DNA from: Eucommia ulmoides
Lineage: Eukaryota > Streptophyta > Magnoliopsida > Garryales > Eucommiaceae
NCBI GenBank assembly: GCA_016647705.1
Contig: CM028325.1
Coordinates: 32,220,474-32,284,473, forward strand
DNA: 64,000 nt
Direction: 5' to 3'
Below the pieces are notes generated by a model. It had not been told where the DNA came from, did not search any database, and was given only the letters and a program-made list of their open reading frames with translations. The translations under genes and the position numbers were made by a program. Shown in pieces: positions 10,641-23,672 of the stretch. Position 1 is the first letter of the stretch, and each line of letters opens with the position of its first letter.

Positions 10641-12994
10641 ATTAGATAATAATAAAAATTATTTTTCATGCTTAAAAATTTACTCGATCCACATAACATT
10701 ATAAAAACATCCTTTTAATAAATATTTTCTTTTTTTACAAATTAGTATGAAAATATAATTTAATAATTTGCATAGAAGACAGTACACTCATCTCAATAAT
10801 TACGCTACTTTTCACACTACCGTTTAACCCTGACAGCGTTGGACTCGCTTGTGAACCTAACAACGACAGGGCCTAAATTAAGAATTTGACTAAATAAATC
10901 TAATATGATGTAAAATGCATGAAATACGTGACACTAAAATGAAATTTTTCATTCCCAAATTTTCTTAATTATACAAAATTATTAAACGCCAAAATTCTTA
11001 AGTCAATATTAACTGTACAAAAATTATTATGATAACAATTACAAAGTTTTTCTTATTAATAGTTTAATCTACGAAAAATATTAATCAACTGTTAATAATA
11101 TTTATTAGTCAACGAAATACTAAAAATTACTATTTTAATAAATAAAAAAAATCTACTATAAATTAAATTTTCCATTATTTAAATATATTTCTTTGAAATA
11201 TTAAATCTAATATATATATATACACACACACACACATCCCTACCAATTATTTACTAAAAAATAATAAATGATGAAAGTAAAGATCATAACACTTACCTTT
11301 TAGACTTAATACTTGAGAGATTATAGAGAGAGGGAGAGAGAGTAAATATGGTAGAGAGATAGAGAGAAAAAAGAGGGAAAAAAAATAAAAGAAATCCCAC
11401 ATATATTTGTTGACAAATTCCACCACCATTCTCTATTATTTTCTTCTTCTTTTGGCTTGCCAAGTGTTGCCATGTGTCACTCTCATGTTTCTTTTTGGCA
11501 ACTAATCAACTACATTTTATATGCACCCCTCTCTCTTGAATCTTTAAATATTAATTTAAGTCCAAAAGTTAAGATTAACATTTCAAAATTTCAATTGACC
11601 CCTAAAAAAATTAATCTAATTAAATTAAGCTATTAACCCCAAATTTCTTAAAATTAAAATTTTAAAATATCATAATGATCCCTAAAAAGTTTAAAGTAAA
11701 ATTTTAAAATAACACACTAAATCCAATTTTTCTAAATGTTGCGAAATGCAACTAAAAATATGAATATGCATAATTGGGTCTTACAATCTATGGTAATCCT
11801 TCCAATGCACTGACCATTTTTCAATCAACGCTGTAAGAACCAATTTTTAGTTATGCATATTTTCGATTGCATTTTATAACATTAGAAAAGTAATTGGGTT
11901 TATTGTGTTATTTTAAATTTTACTTTAAAATTTTAGGGGTTCTTTTGGTACTTAAAAAAAAATTAGTTTTAAGAACTTTGAGGATTAATATGTCAATTTA
12001 ATTTGACTAGGGATTTTTATGCTATTTGAAATATATATATATAAGAATTTTGGGACATAATTGATATTTTTATTAAATTTAGGGGTTATTTGTGTAAAAA
12101 CAAAATCTAAAATAAAAATATGAGAGATAAGGGCACAAATGTGTCCTTGCCATGTTGAACCACCAAATGCATGGCGATGGCATTTGATCAAAGTAAAAGC
12201 CAAAGAATTGAATGGCGGTGGAAACTCTCAAAATAATATAATATCTATAGTTTTCTTTTTTCCTTTTCATTTTCACTATTTTCTGTCTCTGTCTCTCTCT
12301 CTCTCTCTCTCATTAATCCTTTCTAGCTCTCTTTACACACTCTCTCATTAGTTTATCTATCCTAATATTCATTGTTCAAGGTAAGTCTAATTTTGTGTTT
12401 TCTTTTACTGTGGATATTTAAGGTGAAATTTTTAATTTAAAGAAAAATTGATAGATTTTATTAGAATGATATTTTTGGTATTTCATTACCTAGTAATATT
12501 GTTAATAGTTAGCTAATATTTTTCTTTATAGTTAAATTATTATTGATAAATTTTATAAATATAAATATAATGTTTTAATTGTATAATTAATATTGAGTTG
12601 TGAAAATAGAACGTTTAATTATAGTAAATTTTATGTAATTAGAAAATTTTGAGAATGAGAAAATTTTCATTTATGCATTTCACATATTGTATGTCATATT
12701 AGATTTATTTAGTTAAATTCTTAGTTTAGGCCCTGTCATTATTAAGTTCACATGTGAGGCCGACCCCGTCAGTGTTACGACGATAATGTGAAAAATAACA
12801 TAATTATCGAATTGAGTATACTGTCTTCTATATAAATTATCAAATTATATTTTCGTATTAAATTGTGAAAAATAAATTTTTTTATTAAAATGGATAGTTT
12901 TATAATTTTAGACAAATCAAATAAAAGTAATTGTGGAAAGTGATTTTATTATTATCCGACTATGTCATAGTGTAATCCCGACAGAAGGGCATAT

Positions 12995-13301
12995 TGTAAG
13001 ATCTCAATCGTAGCACGTATGTCATTAATAGTTGCATTTTTTAGCATTCAGAAAAATATGGGGTAAAATGGTGTTAATTATTTTTTATTTTTTTTTAAAA
13101 AAAAGAAAGAAAGAAAAAGATTGGGGTCATATTGCAAATTTAAAAATATTATTCTAAACTTACGATCCAAATTGTCATTCAATTTATAAAAAATAATTGT
13201 CAGGGATCAAATTGCAATTTAAGAAACTTACAAATGGTGAATGGAACTCAAGAGAAAACTTTAAGAAAGTTGGGAGAGAAAAGAGCAATTTATTAAAAGA
13301 T

Positions 13302-13346
<45 letters not shown>

Positions 13347-15915
13347 CGAACGTTCAACCTGAGTAAGGAGATCGGACGTGGGCAACGTGGCAAGCTAAGA
13401 TCATCTTTTACCACTCAATTCATGCATATAAAATGATACATGCAAAAAATATGAGGATCAAAATACTATCAGAAGAGAAAAATCAGAATTTTAGAGAGAG
13501 AGAGGGTTCGGCGGTGCTAGGTTCTCCGACGTGGTCGTCTGTGTGTGCATTCTGTTCTATTTCATTGTTGTGTGTGTGTGTGTGTGAATTCTCTATTCTG
13601 ATAAATTATGGGTATGAGTGTGGGTTCAGCCGTTCGTCGTCGAAAAACAGAGGAGAGAGAGAGGTGGGTTGTGATTGGCGGTGTGTACGTGTGTGCTGCC
13701 ATTGGTCCGATGAGGTGATAGTGTGTGTCGCCGTTGATTAGTCACCGGCGGTAGGTTAAGAGCTACAGTTGGTTGTGTGGGTGCAAATGGCGGCGTGAGA
13801 TGATCCGATGGAGTGTGGCTCCTCCGGTGATGTGGATGTGGGTATGGGTGTTTGTATGTGTGTGTATGTGTTGCCGGTAGTGGTTGGGGAGTGTGTATGT
13901 GATCATTGCCGGCTGTGGAAAGTTAGAGAGAGAGGAAGGGGCGGACGGCAGGGTGTGCCGTTCTGCTGTGAGAAACCGGAGAGATAAAGAAGTTCGGGCT
14001 GTTGTCCGGCAGTGTTCGGTCGGCGTTTGTGTGGGGGTTCTGTTCTGTTGTCTTCGGTAAGAGTGGTCAAGGGGTTGCGTTGGGTTGTGATCAGTGGGAT
14101 CGCCGGCGGTAAGTAGTGTGAGGTTGTCGTCGGCGAGGAGAGAGCGAGAGATGAGACGGCAAAACCCTAAAACAGAGCAAAAAGAGAACGAGCGTTCGCT
14201 TGAGCGGTAAAACTTCTGGGAGCAGATCAGATGAGAGGAGGAGGCTCGCCTAGGCGGTGGCGCCGACAGCAAACAAACGCAGAAGCAGAAAAGGAAACGG
14301 GAAGAAGAAAAGAAGAAAAAAAAAATGAGGAAAAAAGGAAAAGGGGAATTTGCACAAACCACCCCATAAAAATTAATAATCCAATTGTCTAAATTCAAAA
14401 AAGGTAGAATCTCGAATATTTTAATATATGTATTTAATTGTCTAAATTGAAATAACGATAAGAAATAGTGAGACCGTTTACATGAATAAATGTAATTCGA
14501 TATAGGAAATTGTAACGGAGTAATATTAGTTAAATAGTAATATTTCATAATAAAAAAAATGGAGAATAGGAAATCTCGTAAACTAGGGCCTGCATTGTAT
14601 GATTCGGTTATTTTATATAAAATATTAATTTAGACCATGTCACTATTAGGTTCGCAAGCACCGAAGTATTGGTAGAGAATAGGTGGTTAAAGTCTTCGAA
14701 AATGGATAATCAGGTGAGTGTATTGTCTTCTTACCAAATTATTTTCTATATATATATATGATGACATATACAATTTCATAAATGATATGGATCAAGCAGG
14801 TTTTTTGGGTGAGTTGGTAAAATGAATTTCCAGAAAATTGTGTTGGTTTCTAAAAAGAAGGATTAAAAAATAATTTTCGTTGGATATTGGTGGTTTTGAA
14901 AAGAGAGTGAAAAATATATGGTTTTCTAAAAATAAAGGTGAAAAAATAGTTTTTACTGAAATCGGTGGTACAAAGGTGGAAAACTGGTTCTTTTACTGAA
15001 ATTGGTGGTACTTTTAAAAATGAGAGGGAAAAATGCGATTTTGGAACTTCTCCCGGAAAAGGGGTGTGGTTTATATTCTCCCCATAAGGGGTGTGGATTT
15101 TTGACGATGTGGTGTGGAAATGTATTTCTTCCCGTAAGGGATATGAATTTTTAATTATATTGATGATTTTGACGATGTCATAGTTGTTCTCCCCAAAAAG
15201 GGTGTGGTTTATCCCCAAAAGGGGTGTGGATTATATTTCTCCCCGTAAGGGGTGTGGATTCTTCCCATGGGATATGGATGTTTCTCCCCGTAAAAGGTGT
15301 GGATTATATTTCTCCCCAAAAAGGGGTGTGGATATTTCGTAGGAAGACATTCCTACAAATGTTACGGTACCATTGCAACTCCCGATCGTGAGGTTAAAAC
15401 AATCACTATGGCTAGCTAGTGTGTGTTGTGGTGGAGTGATGGTTTGAGATGTGATGTTTTACTTATATTGGGTGATTTATTATTTATTATGGTGATTGGT
15501 ATTATTTTATTAGATGGGTTGGAATGGAACTTATATTTATTGTTTTATTCTACTGCTTATATTATGGAGAATTTTACTAGTTACGTGTTGTTTCTATACT
15601 CACGCTTAATCCATTTAGATATTGTAGAATAAATTATTATTTTAAAAATATTTTTACTAAGAAGGCAATACACTCGCAAGTAAAATAGCTAGGAGTCGGT
15701 TGGTCCCCTACTGACGCTAGATAGAGTTATGCGGGTTACGCAAAGGAGTCATTTGAGGAAAATTTTGGAGACGAGATATCAGAAATGAAATCTAAGTGAG
15801 GTTCAGAGGATTTGTTCGATTGTATTTATATTCGGGACGGTGTATCCCTAACATATGGGACTATTATATGTGTTGTATAGATTTACATGACGGGTGTCCG
15901 GGGTGGAATGTGACA
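12995..15915 (+). mobile_element. Solo LTR C, family 1 (3-kb form), nested in LTR B
   Basis: Exact target duplications CATAT lie at 12990-12994 and 15916-15920. The sequence runs from TGTAAGATCTC to GGAATGTGACA. It shares a roughly 1-kb GT-rich segment (about 13300-14150) with LTRs D and F that the 2-kb members lack. The inverted pair is at 14717-14730 and 15661-15674, and the dyad box at 15361-15393. ORFs of 100 to 261 codons within it are by-products of the GT/CA-rich composition. Confidence 0.9.
15048..15336 (+). repeat. CCCC-GTAA-GGGG minisatellite in LTR C
   Basis: About nine degenerate copies of a short unit of the form 'ttctccccgtaaggggtgtgg'. Most carry a small perfect hairpin (CCCC/GGGG arms around a 3-5 base loop). 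I see this unit only in this LTR. Confidence 0.8.
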
Positions 15916-16178
15916 CATATCCTGCAGGATGTTTTTGAACCTAATAAGAGGGCATGTTCTATAAGACATTGTGTTGTGACCTAACAGGAGGACAAGTCCT
16001 GTAAGTTGTTGTTGTTGCTGTTGTTGACGATGATGATTATCATCATGATATGGTGGTTTATACCACGTGTTGGCTCTTACCATTGGAGATATTAAATGGC
16101 CCTGACATTTATGGAAATCTTAGATTGCGCAGTTGTACAGGTTACGGTATCATTATAACTCCCGATTGTGAGGTAAAA

Positions 16179-19100
16179 TGTCACGACCCGTCCCGAAATC
16201 CCGACATCCCGGGCTGGCGTGACAACATCATGACATCACCGAAAACAACCAACCAACCATCTATTACACGACAATATACATATATATAAATAAACCATCA
16301 TCTATATAAAGTTATACATATTTCTGTTATGGGAACACACCCGTTTCCCAACTATACTAACAACAAAATATAATACCATGAACCCCTCACAGGTTCGCCT
16401 CAGAAAGCTCATCTCAACTCTCCACACGACTCCACCGTAGGACTCCACCTAGCGCCAGTAGGAGACCGACTCTTACCTGCTTCACCTGCAAGTGTACTGC
16501 CTTCTTAGTAAAAATATCTTTAATAATAAAAACTCATTCTACAACATCTAAATGGATCAAGCGTAAGTTTATAAATACCACATAACTCGTAAAATCCCCA
16601 GTATAAAAGCAAAAAAAATTAAGCGACATAATTAAGTTCTATTCAAATTCAACTAATATAAAAATCATACTAATCACCATGATAATAAATATCAAATTAG
16701 CCAATATACGTAAAACACTACATCTCAAGCACACATCTCAAACACACTTTTTAAGCACACAACTCAAACACACACCTCAAACATACACTGGCCAGCCCTA
16801 ATGATCGTTTTAACCTCACGATCGGGAGTTGCAACGGTACCGTACCATCCATAGGATTTGCTTTCCTAACGAACACGCATCACTCCGCCGAAGCGGATAA
16901 TCACTACGCAGTATAAACATCTAACATCACTCTATCGAAGCAGATAAACATCACTCTGCCAAAGCTTATAACATCACTCTGTCAAAGTGGATAAATACTA
17001 TGGCATCATCAAATCAATACCATCACTTTGCCGAAGCAGATAAATACTATAGTATCGTGAAGTCAATAACATCGTCAAATTACGAATCAATAACATCGTC
17101 TAATCAACAATATCGTCAAATTAATAACATCATCATCAAACCATAACGTAATGATATCGTCTAATCAATATCGTCAGATCACACATCCACCTCTCTTTTC
17201 CAAAAACCGACTTTTTATCGAAAATCATATTTCTCACTTTCTTTTAAAAGGAAACGTCTGATTTTACCAAAACCATTTTTTTTTCCACTCTTTATTTTTT
17301 TTTTTGAAAACTAGATATTTTTCCACTCTCTTTTAAAACCACCAAATCCAACGAGAATCATTCTCAACTTTCTTTTGAAAACTATCATAATTTCACGAAA
17401 ATTTATTTTTACTCACTCACCCCAAAACCTGCTTGATCCATATCGTTTATAAAATCATATAGTCTCAGTAAGGCTATTTTATACACATATATGTATATAT
17501 ATAAATAATTTGGCAAGAAGATAGTATACTCACCTGATTATCCGTTCCGAATAATTTTTACTAACTATCCTCTACCGATACTCCAGTGTCTGCGAACCTA
17601 ATAGTGACAGGGCCTAAATTAATATTTTATGTAAAATAACCGAATCATGCAATGCAGGCCCTAAATTCCGTAATTTCTCCCGTACCCACTTTTTATTATG
17701 AAAAATTGTTATTCGGTAAATTTCGTTTCGTTAATAATTACTGTACTCATTTGTTAATATGGACGGTGACAAAAATTATTAGAATTAACGATTCCAAATT
17801 ATAATCCCATTTGCTAATAATTCAATTTAACAACAATGGTAATCGATTTAGATTTTACCTGCTCCGAATCGTCTGATGGCCACGAAATGGATTTTAAATT
17901 TTATTGGGGTTGTTTATGTAATTTTTGTTTTTTGTTTTTTTTTTTTGTTTTTTTTTTTTCCTTTTCCCTTCCTTTTTTTTTTTTCCCCGTTTTCTTTTCT
18001 GCTTCTGTTTCAGTTGGCTGCTCCGGCCGTCCTTTTTCTCTCTTCTCACCAACCTCCGACAGCCTCATACCATCGACGAAGACGCACACGCCGCCGAAAC
18101 TCACTCACCGACCAATTAACCCACACACCACCGGCAGCCCAACAACCAAACATACACACACCCTCACAGTAGCAGCCACTCCTACAGACAACGCCGACCG
18201 ACAGACGACCCACAACGACGCACGCTGCCGATGACGACATGCACATACCATCATCGAACAAACGGCAACGATCGTACACGTACTCACACAGTTGTTCGAA
18301 CACACCCACACCCACACGGACTGTGTTTGAGGCTCAACTACTGTTCACCGTCGAAAATTGAAACACACACCCACATGCAAGGTAGGGACTCTGCGTCTGA
18401 TCACATACAACACATACACAACAATCATGCCTATCCACACACCGATCACCCACACATAGCAGCCATGGATCAAAATAGAGGAACACACACACACACCCTG
18501 TAACCGAAACACACTGCTCGCCGGAGAACCCACCCCCGTCAGCGATCCCGAACAGCAACCATACACACCCTCACGTCTGAACACAACAACTATGATTACA
18601 CCCTCTCACACCCACAATCGTCGGCTAATCAGAATAGAATCCCCTCCTACCGGCGATTACGAAAACCCGATGACCCCCTTTCGATCCTCCCTCTCTCTCT
18701 AGATTTTCAAAAATTTCTTCAGATTTCCTCCTTTTAAGATTTTCATTCATGATGTTTGTGCATGGGTATTTATATGCATGAAATAAGTGGATGGATATTT
18801 GATCTAATCTTGCCACGTCGTCGATCTCTCTCTTCTCTCTGTTTCGGTTCACAGTTCGGCCTGTAAACACACACACACATATGCATATGTTATATATGTG
18901 TTAAAAGAAAATCTTTTATTTTATTACTCTTTTCTCCCCCTAACTTATTTATATCCTTATTTTAGCCCAATGTACCATTTACAAATATCTTAAATCGCAA
19001 TTTGAACCCTTAAAATTTTTAGTTTAGAATTTAAGTGACAATTTGAATCCCAAAGTTTAGAATAAATGTTTCTAAATTTTCAATTGACCCAAAAACTTTT

Positions 19101-19197
19101 AATTAGGTTTTCAATTAACTCAATTTTTACCCCATAATTTTTCTAAATGCTCTAGAATGAAAATAAAATTACATATGTGGGAAATCGAGGTCTTACA
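16179..19197 (-). mobile_element. Solo LTR D, family 1 (3-kb form), nested in LTR B
   Basis: Exact target duplications TAAAA lie at 16174-16178 and 19198-19202. It starts TGTCACGACCCG and ends GAGGTCTTACA, in the opposite orientation to LTR C. Length is 3,019 bp, almost the same as LTR F. It has a CA-rich segment at about 18000-18640 (GT-rich on the minus strand), the dyad box at 16814-16846 and the inverted pair at 16491-16504 and 17517-17530. The short frames at 17836-18584 are composition artefacts. Confidence 0.9.
16876..17050 (-). repeat. CACTCTGCCGAAGC minisatellite in LTR D
   Basis: Five degenerate copies of 'catcactctgccgaagcaga', spaced 25 to 70 bases apart, followed by a run of 'aatcaataacatcgtc' copies to about 17165. 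It occupies the same relative place in the LTR as the different minisatellites of LTRs A, C, E and F. Confidence 0.7.
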
Positions 19198-19784
19198 TAA
19201 AACGATCTTATGACTAGTAAGAAAGTATGTGTGTGGTATTTTATTATATATCAAAGTAATTTGATTAGTTGATTTAAATGCATTTATTTTATTGTGATGA
19301 TAGTTGTCGAATTTTATTTCAGTTCAGTGTGCGATTATATTTTTATTCTATTTTAAAAAGTGGTGATTGATAATTATATTTGATCCATAAATTATTTTTT
19401 ATATTATAAAGACAGTATACTGATAAAGTATTTTGTCTTAGGTACTCCAAGTGGAGGCGGGTCCACTACTGGCAATAGGTAGAGTCAAATGCTGGTGTCG
19501 TATTCTTTTGAGGTAGTCAGAATAGGTGTTGATCAGGAAGTGTTTGAATTTTGTAGTTTTGCTATGGAATAATTGGTTATATATAATCGTTGAAATTTGA
19601 ATTAGTAAAATATATTACAATTTTTTGAAAATCTATGTCAAATGACTGTTAATGAATATTATTATTTTTATCAGAGTAGTGCAACAGAAGCGTGGTGATG
19701 GAGTGATTTGTGTTTCACCAATATTTCTCTGTAAAAATGAAAGGGAGAAATCAAGTGGCGACCCTAGAAAATCGGGTCGTTACA

Positions 19785-21549
19785 AATGCTCATGCCTCGT
19801 GACATGGAATTCATAAGAAGAGTAGATCTGTAAATGGTGAATGGATTTACAGTATCGCACTCCGTGTAGCTTCTTCACACACTAGATTTTCTGTGCGTTT
19901 GGGGCAACACAGAGGTCGATATGAGAAAGAGAGCAAAGAACTGAATAAGAGAGATGGAGACACAAATTCGGCATATGCAAACCAAACTTTCGGACTTGCG
20001 GGCTACTAGTACTAACGAGGCTCGAATCTTCTAGGATTAGGAAAAGGACTGGTTTGAACTTCGGACAATCTGAGAGGTGTTACAACTCACCCATTATGCT
20101 CTTAAAGAGGCTCAAGTTAATCTTCCCTACTCGGGAAGAAACTCCACAACACTAGATAGGGGTGCCCTCTCGACATGCACCTGGGTTTTTCACCATCCTC
20201 CGGATCGGCTAGAGATGAACCAATTCATTAAAATTCCTTTCTTGAAGATGGTTCGGATGACGACGATAAGCTTTCCCTATCGATTAGCAGATTATCTCCT
20301 TGGAAACCTTTAGTGATTGGATGAACCCCGGGGGAAGGGGGATAAATGCAGTCCAACTGTATTTCTTCGTCTTAAATGCTTAATGACGACTCTTGTCCTC
20401 TAGCGCTAACATGGAAAGTGGGGATAAACACACGATTTTTCAAGAATATTCTCACAATGACCTGCACAATTTTTTGCGCACATCAATTACCTCAAATATA
20501 AAAGGGAATGCGATGGCCTGCATGCTAAATCACCACATTTTTTCAACTAAAGACACCCTTTTAATAGGGCTACCTTTTAATGCCAACAACCCTATTATAA
20601 ATACCAGTGAATCTCCATCCTTATTTGTGTTAAGTCGATTTACTACCCTGAACTTTTTTCTTCATTCTTCTATAAGATCGAGAATGTCTAGGATCAACTT
20701 GCTGAACTTTGCCTTTCAAAGGGCAAGAGTAGAAAATTCTTATAACACCATCCACCCCTTTGCCTTCACCATGGAGGATCTGGCTACCATAAGCACTCTT
20801 AGATTGGCGATCTCTATCATGGATGACCAATTTCTTCATATGATGATGAGAAATCTGGAATTGGAAAAGATGTTGACGACTACCCAATCAAACTGTGTCG
20901 AGGAGAAGGCCCATCTCCTGACAAAAATTGACTAACTACAAACCATAGTGGCGGATCTTCATGAGCAAATAAACACCTGAATAGGGCGGCTTGAGGAGAT
21001 AGTAGAAGCCTTGGAGCCCAATTTGCAGCGCCTTCAGGTGCGTATCAACTAACTGGAGAACACGGTGAAGCAAATCATGAATAAAGTACGCAGAGACCTG
21101 TTACACGTCTGTTGCTTCGGTCATCAACCAACCGTGACTATTGTTCCTTTCCGGCGACCCTCGACTCCCCGCCCCTTCACACTAGTAAAAGGCCCTCACA
21201 ATGAGTCTGTCATGCCTCCTCTGGAGGCACCTCATTTGGATCTAGCTCCTCAGGAAGTCGAAGAAAAGGAAAAAAAAATCTTGCGGCAGCTAAGATCAGT
21301 GAGAAGGGTATAAAAGATAAAACAAGAAAAAAAGGTAGAAATGGAGAAAAAGAGAAAAGCGAAGATGAATCAAAAAAGAAAAGAGGAATAAAGAAGGACA
21401 GAAAGAAAGAAGCCCCCCCCCCCCAAAGAATGCCATTTGTTTTTTTGGAATAGAATGTAAAACTCTCTTTTATTTGAATGAAAACTTTCCTTTATTGTAT
21501 TATTCCTATTTTAGTTTTTTCAGAATGCCCATGCAAAAAATTTACCAAT
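19785..21549 (+). mobile_element. Decayed large retrotransposon derivative, part 1
   Basis: Coding-like sequence broken by stops. It continues at 23673 and 27235 after removal of two solo LTRs. It begins at the right edge of LTR B. The derived protein is acidic near 20240-20310 and becomes helical and lysine-rich towards 21300. I recognise no reverse transcriptase, integrase or protease in any part, so I treat it as a large non-autonomous retrotransposon derivative. The C-tract at 21414-21424 and the purine-rich run before it lie beyond the last readable frame. Confidence 0.5.
20393..21313 (+). pseudogene. Coiled-coil gag-like ORF remnant
   Basis: The best frame is 20393-20935 (180 codons), and the same frame continues after a stop at 20933 to about 21313. 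It contains 'NLELEKMLTTTQSN' and, further on, 'IGRLEEIVEALEPNLQRLQ', heptad-like helices that predict a coiled coil. A proline-rich stretch (PFRRPSTPRPF) and a basic/acidic tail follow. This arrangement recalls gag-like proteins of non-autonomous plant LTR elements, but no zinc knuckle is seen. The function is unknown. Several in-frame stops make it a pseudogene. Confidence 0.45.
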
Positions 21550-23672
21550 TGTTGATCCTAAGATTTTGATGGACAATTAAAGATTGATGTTTTTTGTGGA
21601 ATTAACAGTTTGATTAAGTATTTCAGTTTATTAATTCTTAATGATGAAGATATGTTGATAAAGATGATAAAGAATTAAGAGGTTGAAGAATTTGAAGAAC
21701 TTAGAAAAAAGAACTCAGGTTTAAATTTCAACTCTTAATATCCCAATTAGGATCACACACGACACAAAAAGATTTTTAAATGATTTTTATAAATATGTGT
21801 ATTTTTAATAGGTTCCTAATTAGTTAAATTATTTGCTCCTATGTGTAATTGAAAAAGAAATATTTATAATTGATTAAAATAGAATTTAAATATTTAGTGA
21901 AGCTAACCAAGAAAAGAAATTGGTTAAAGAGGCGAAAACATCAATAAGAATGAATTAAAAACGAGTTTAGAAAAGTGATCCAACATCCATAAGTCGAAAG
22001 GTAAGTCGACCGGACAAAGAAGGAAAAACTCTCTATATCTCTCGGTCGACTTGTACTTGAGAATGAACTCTCTGTATCTATAAGTCGACAGAGCGGTCGA
22101 CTTGTGAAGAGAAATGAAACTCTTTGAATCTCTAAGTCGATAGATAAGTCGACTGATGGGCACAGAATCTTTGGCTTGGCTACATCCTGAATCGAGCGGT
22201 CGATTGCTGATCTTGGTCGGTCGACTGGTGTGTCTGTTTCAAGATATTATGGAAAGTAGCTATTTTTTTGTTAGGATTTATGAGAGATTTTAGGAATTTT
22301 ATGTTGTTTAAGATATGTTGCACATATTATGTTATCCCTATTAATTTGGTTCATTAAGTTTGAATATTTCTCAATTTGGTACATATAATTGGTTCTATTC
22401 TATTTAATTATGATTGAGAAATATTTAAGGGACTTAATTGAGAGATTTAAAAGCTATAATTAAGTGAATTGAACCAAAATAAAGTCTTAATGATATAAGG
22501 GGTCTAAGAGAACAATTAAGTGTTATGACATATGGGAACTAGCCATTAGAGAGTTGTTTTTAACCACATTTACAAAGACTTGCGTTTTTCATATCATTGA
22601 GAGAGACTAAAAGAAGTCAAGAGATCATATTGAGTTGTGCTAAGAGAAATCATATTGAGTTTTTGTAATAGTTTTTCTAAGAGACATTCTTGAAAATCAT
22701 TTGCTGATAATCTTTGCTGCTACTGAATCTAAAGTAATATTGCTCTAATTATTTTTTCGGTAGATTCCGGGTGAGATCTTTCCAAATTACTTTCTATACG
22801 TTATTGCTTAATTAATTTTTGAAATTTGATATTTAGAAATTATTTTCTGATTTTTTAGTGAAAAATATTTTTTAAATAATTTCTTGAATTAATCTGATTA
22901 CGTGCTCAATTAAGTGCTATCTATTTTTGTTTAAAATCAGATTTTGAGTTTCTTATTTTTCTATCACTAGTTTTTGGTATATTAATTGAGTTTTAATTTA
23001 TTTTGGGTGGTAGAAACTCCGAGTGAAAAAAATCACTTGTCAATTTCTAATTGGTAAGTTGAGTAACAGATTAAATACTATTGGGAGTAATTAATCTAAG
23101 GGTAGTTGGGTTTCAATCTCTTCCTGTAAATAAATTGATGTAATAATTCTTCCTGAATTGAATTGATTTGTGAGTGAATTGTAACGGTTCAATCCTTACC
23201 AGGTAAAAGGAAATTTGGAGTGTTTTGTGAAGTTTTGATTCTTTAACCTTCGTGTTAAAAAGAATTAGGTTATTCTTAAGATTGGAAAAAGTAGAAGTTA
23301 TTCCTTAACCTGTGAAAAAAGAAATTTTGTAAAGGTTGATTCTGAACTTGTAAAAAAATCTTTGTGAGGGTTTGGTTCCTACCTTTAAAATAATCTTAAG
23401 TTTAGTGGGTGCGACTCTCCGTGGGGTTCGAAGGACTAGATTAGCCAATAGTAGTTTAGTGAACTAATATAAATTTCTGGTGTGTTGCAATCTTTACTTT
23501 ATTTATTTTTACTGTTTGGTGTACACCTAGTTAATTCTATATTTCTGCTGTGATATAGAGATAACAATTAATTTAAGATTAAAATTAATTATTTAAATTA
23601 TTAAAGTATTTATTCTCTGAAATTTTTAATTACTCAATTCAGCCCCCTCTTAGGTATTCCACTGGGCCAACA
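21550..23672 (+). mobile_element. Solo LTR, family 2, copy 2
   Basis: It starts TGTTGATCCTAAGATTTTGA and ends ACTGGGCCAACA. The flanks are CCAAT (21545-21549) and CTAAT (23673-23677), one difference. It is similar throughout to 24892-27234. It has short repeated GTCGAC-containing words at 22010-22230 and a downstream block of 'gaattgtaacggttcaatcc'-type repeats. No internal domain follows. The host retrotransposon derivative resumes directly at 23673. Confidence 0.85.
22000..22230 (+). repeat. GTCGAC-containing short repeats in family 2 LTR
   Basis: Five or more copies of 'ctctctatatctctcggtcg'/'aagtcgacagagcggtcgac' in tandem. The equivalent stretch in the sister LTR (25365-25670) carries 'ggtcaaccgac' copies instead. 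This is a variable minisatellite at a fixed position of the LTR. Confidence 0.65.

Larger units (their letters stand above)
8375..11785 (-). mobile_element. Solo LTR A, family 1, with nested MULE MITE
   Basis: Exact target duplications ATCTA lie at 8370-8374 and 11786-11790. The element starts TGTCACACCCC and ends GGGTCTTACA, so its minus strand matches the TGTAAG...GTGACA orientation of LTRs B, C, E and F. It shares with them the 'ggccct-tc-tt-ttaggttc' block, the dyad box around GGTACC (10281-10314), and the inverted pair at 8660-8673 and 10775-10788. Without the nested element it is about 2.0 kb. No internal domain or second LTR is present. Confidence 0.9.
11832..19784 (+). mobile_element. 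Solo LTR B, family 1, host of two nested solo LTRs
   Basis: The left end TGTAAGAACC is preceded by AACGC (11827-11831). The right end GGTCGTTACA is followed by AATGC (19785-19789). The single difference is a CpG-to-TpG change, so I read this as a target duplication. Removing LTR C and LTR D restores a continuous ~2.0 kb LTR, the same size as LTR A. Family marks are the inverted pair at 12815-12828 and 19408-19421 and the dyad box at 16141-16173. The GGTCGTTACA end resembles that of LTR G. Confidence 0.85.

Noticed and set aside
13763..14548. Minus-strand ORF of 261 codons
   Set aside because: It lies in the GT/CA-rich block and adjoining part of solo LTR C, has low-complexity composition (HTHTNTHTH, FFLIFFFFF) and is not conserved in the sister LTRs.
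17836..18584. Several overlapping ORFs in LTR D
   Set aside because: Low-complexity T/C- and CA-rich frames on both strands inside a solo LTR; they reflect composition only.
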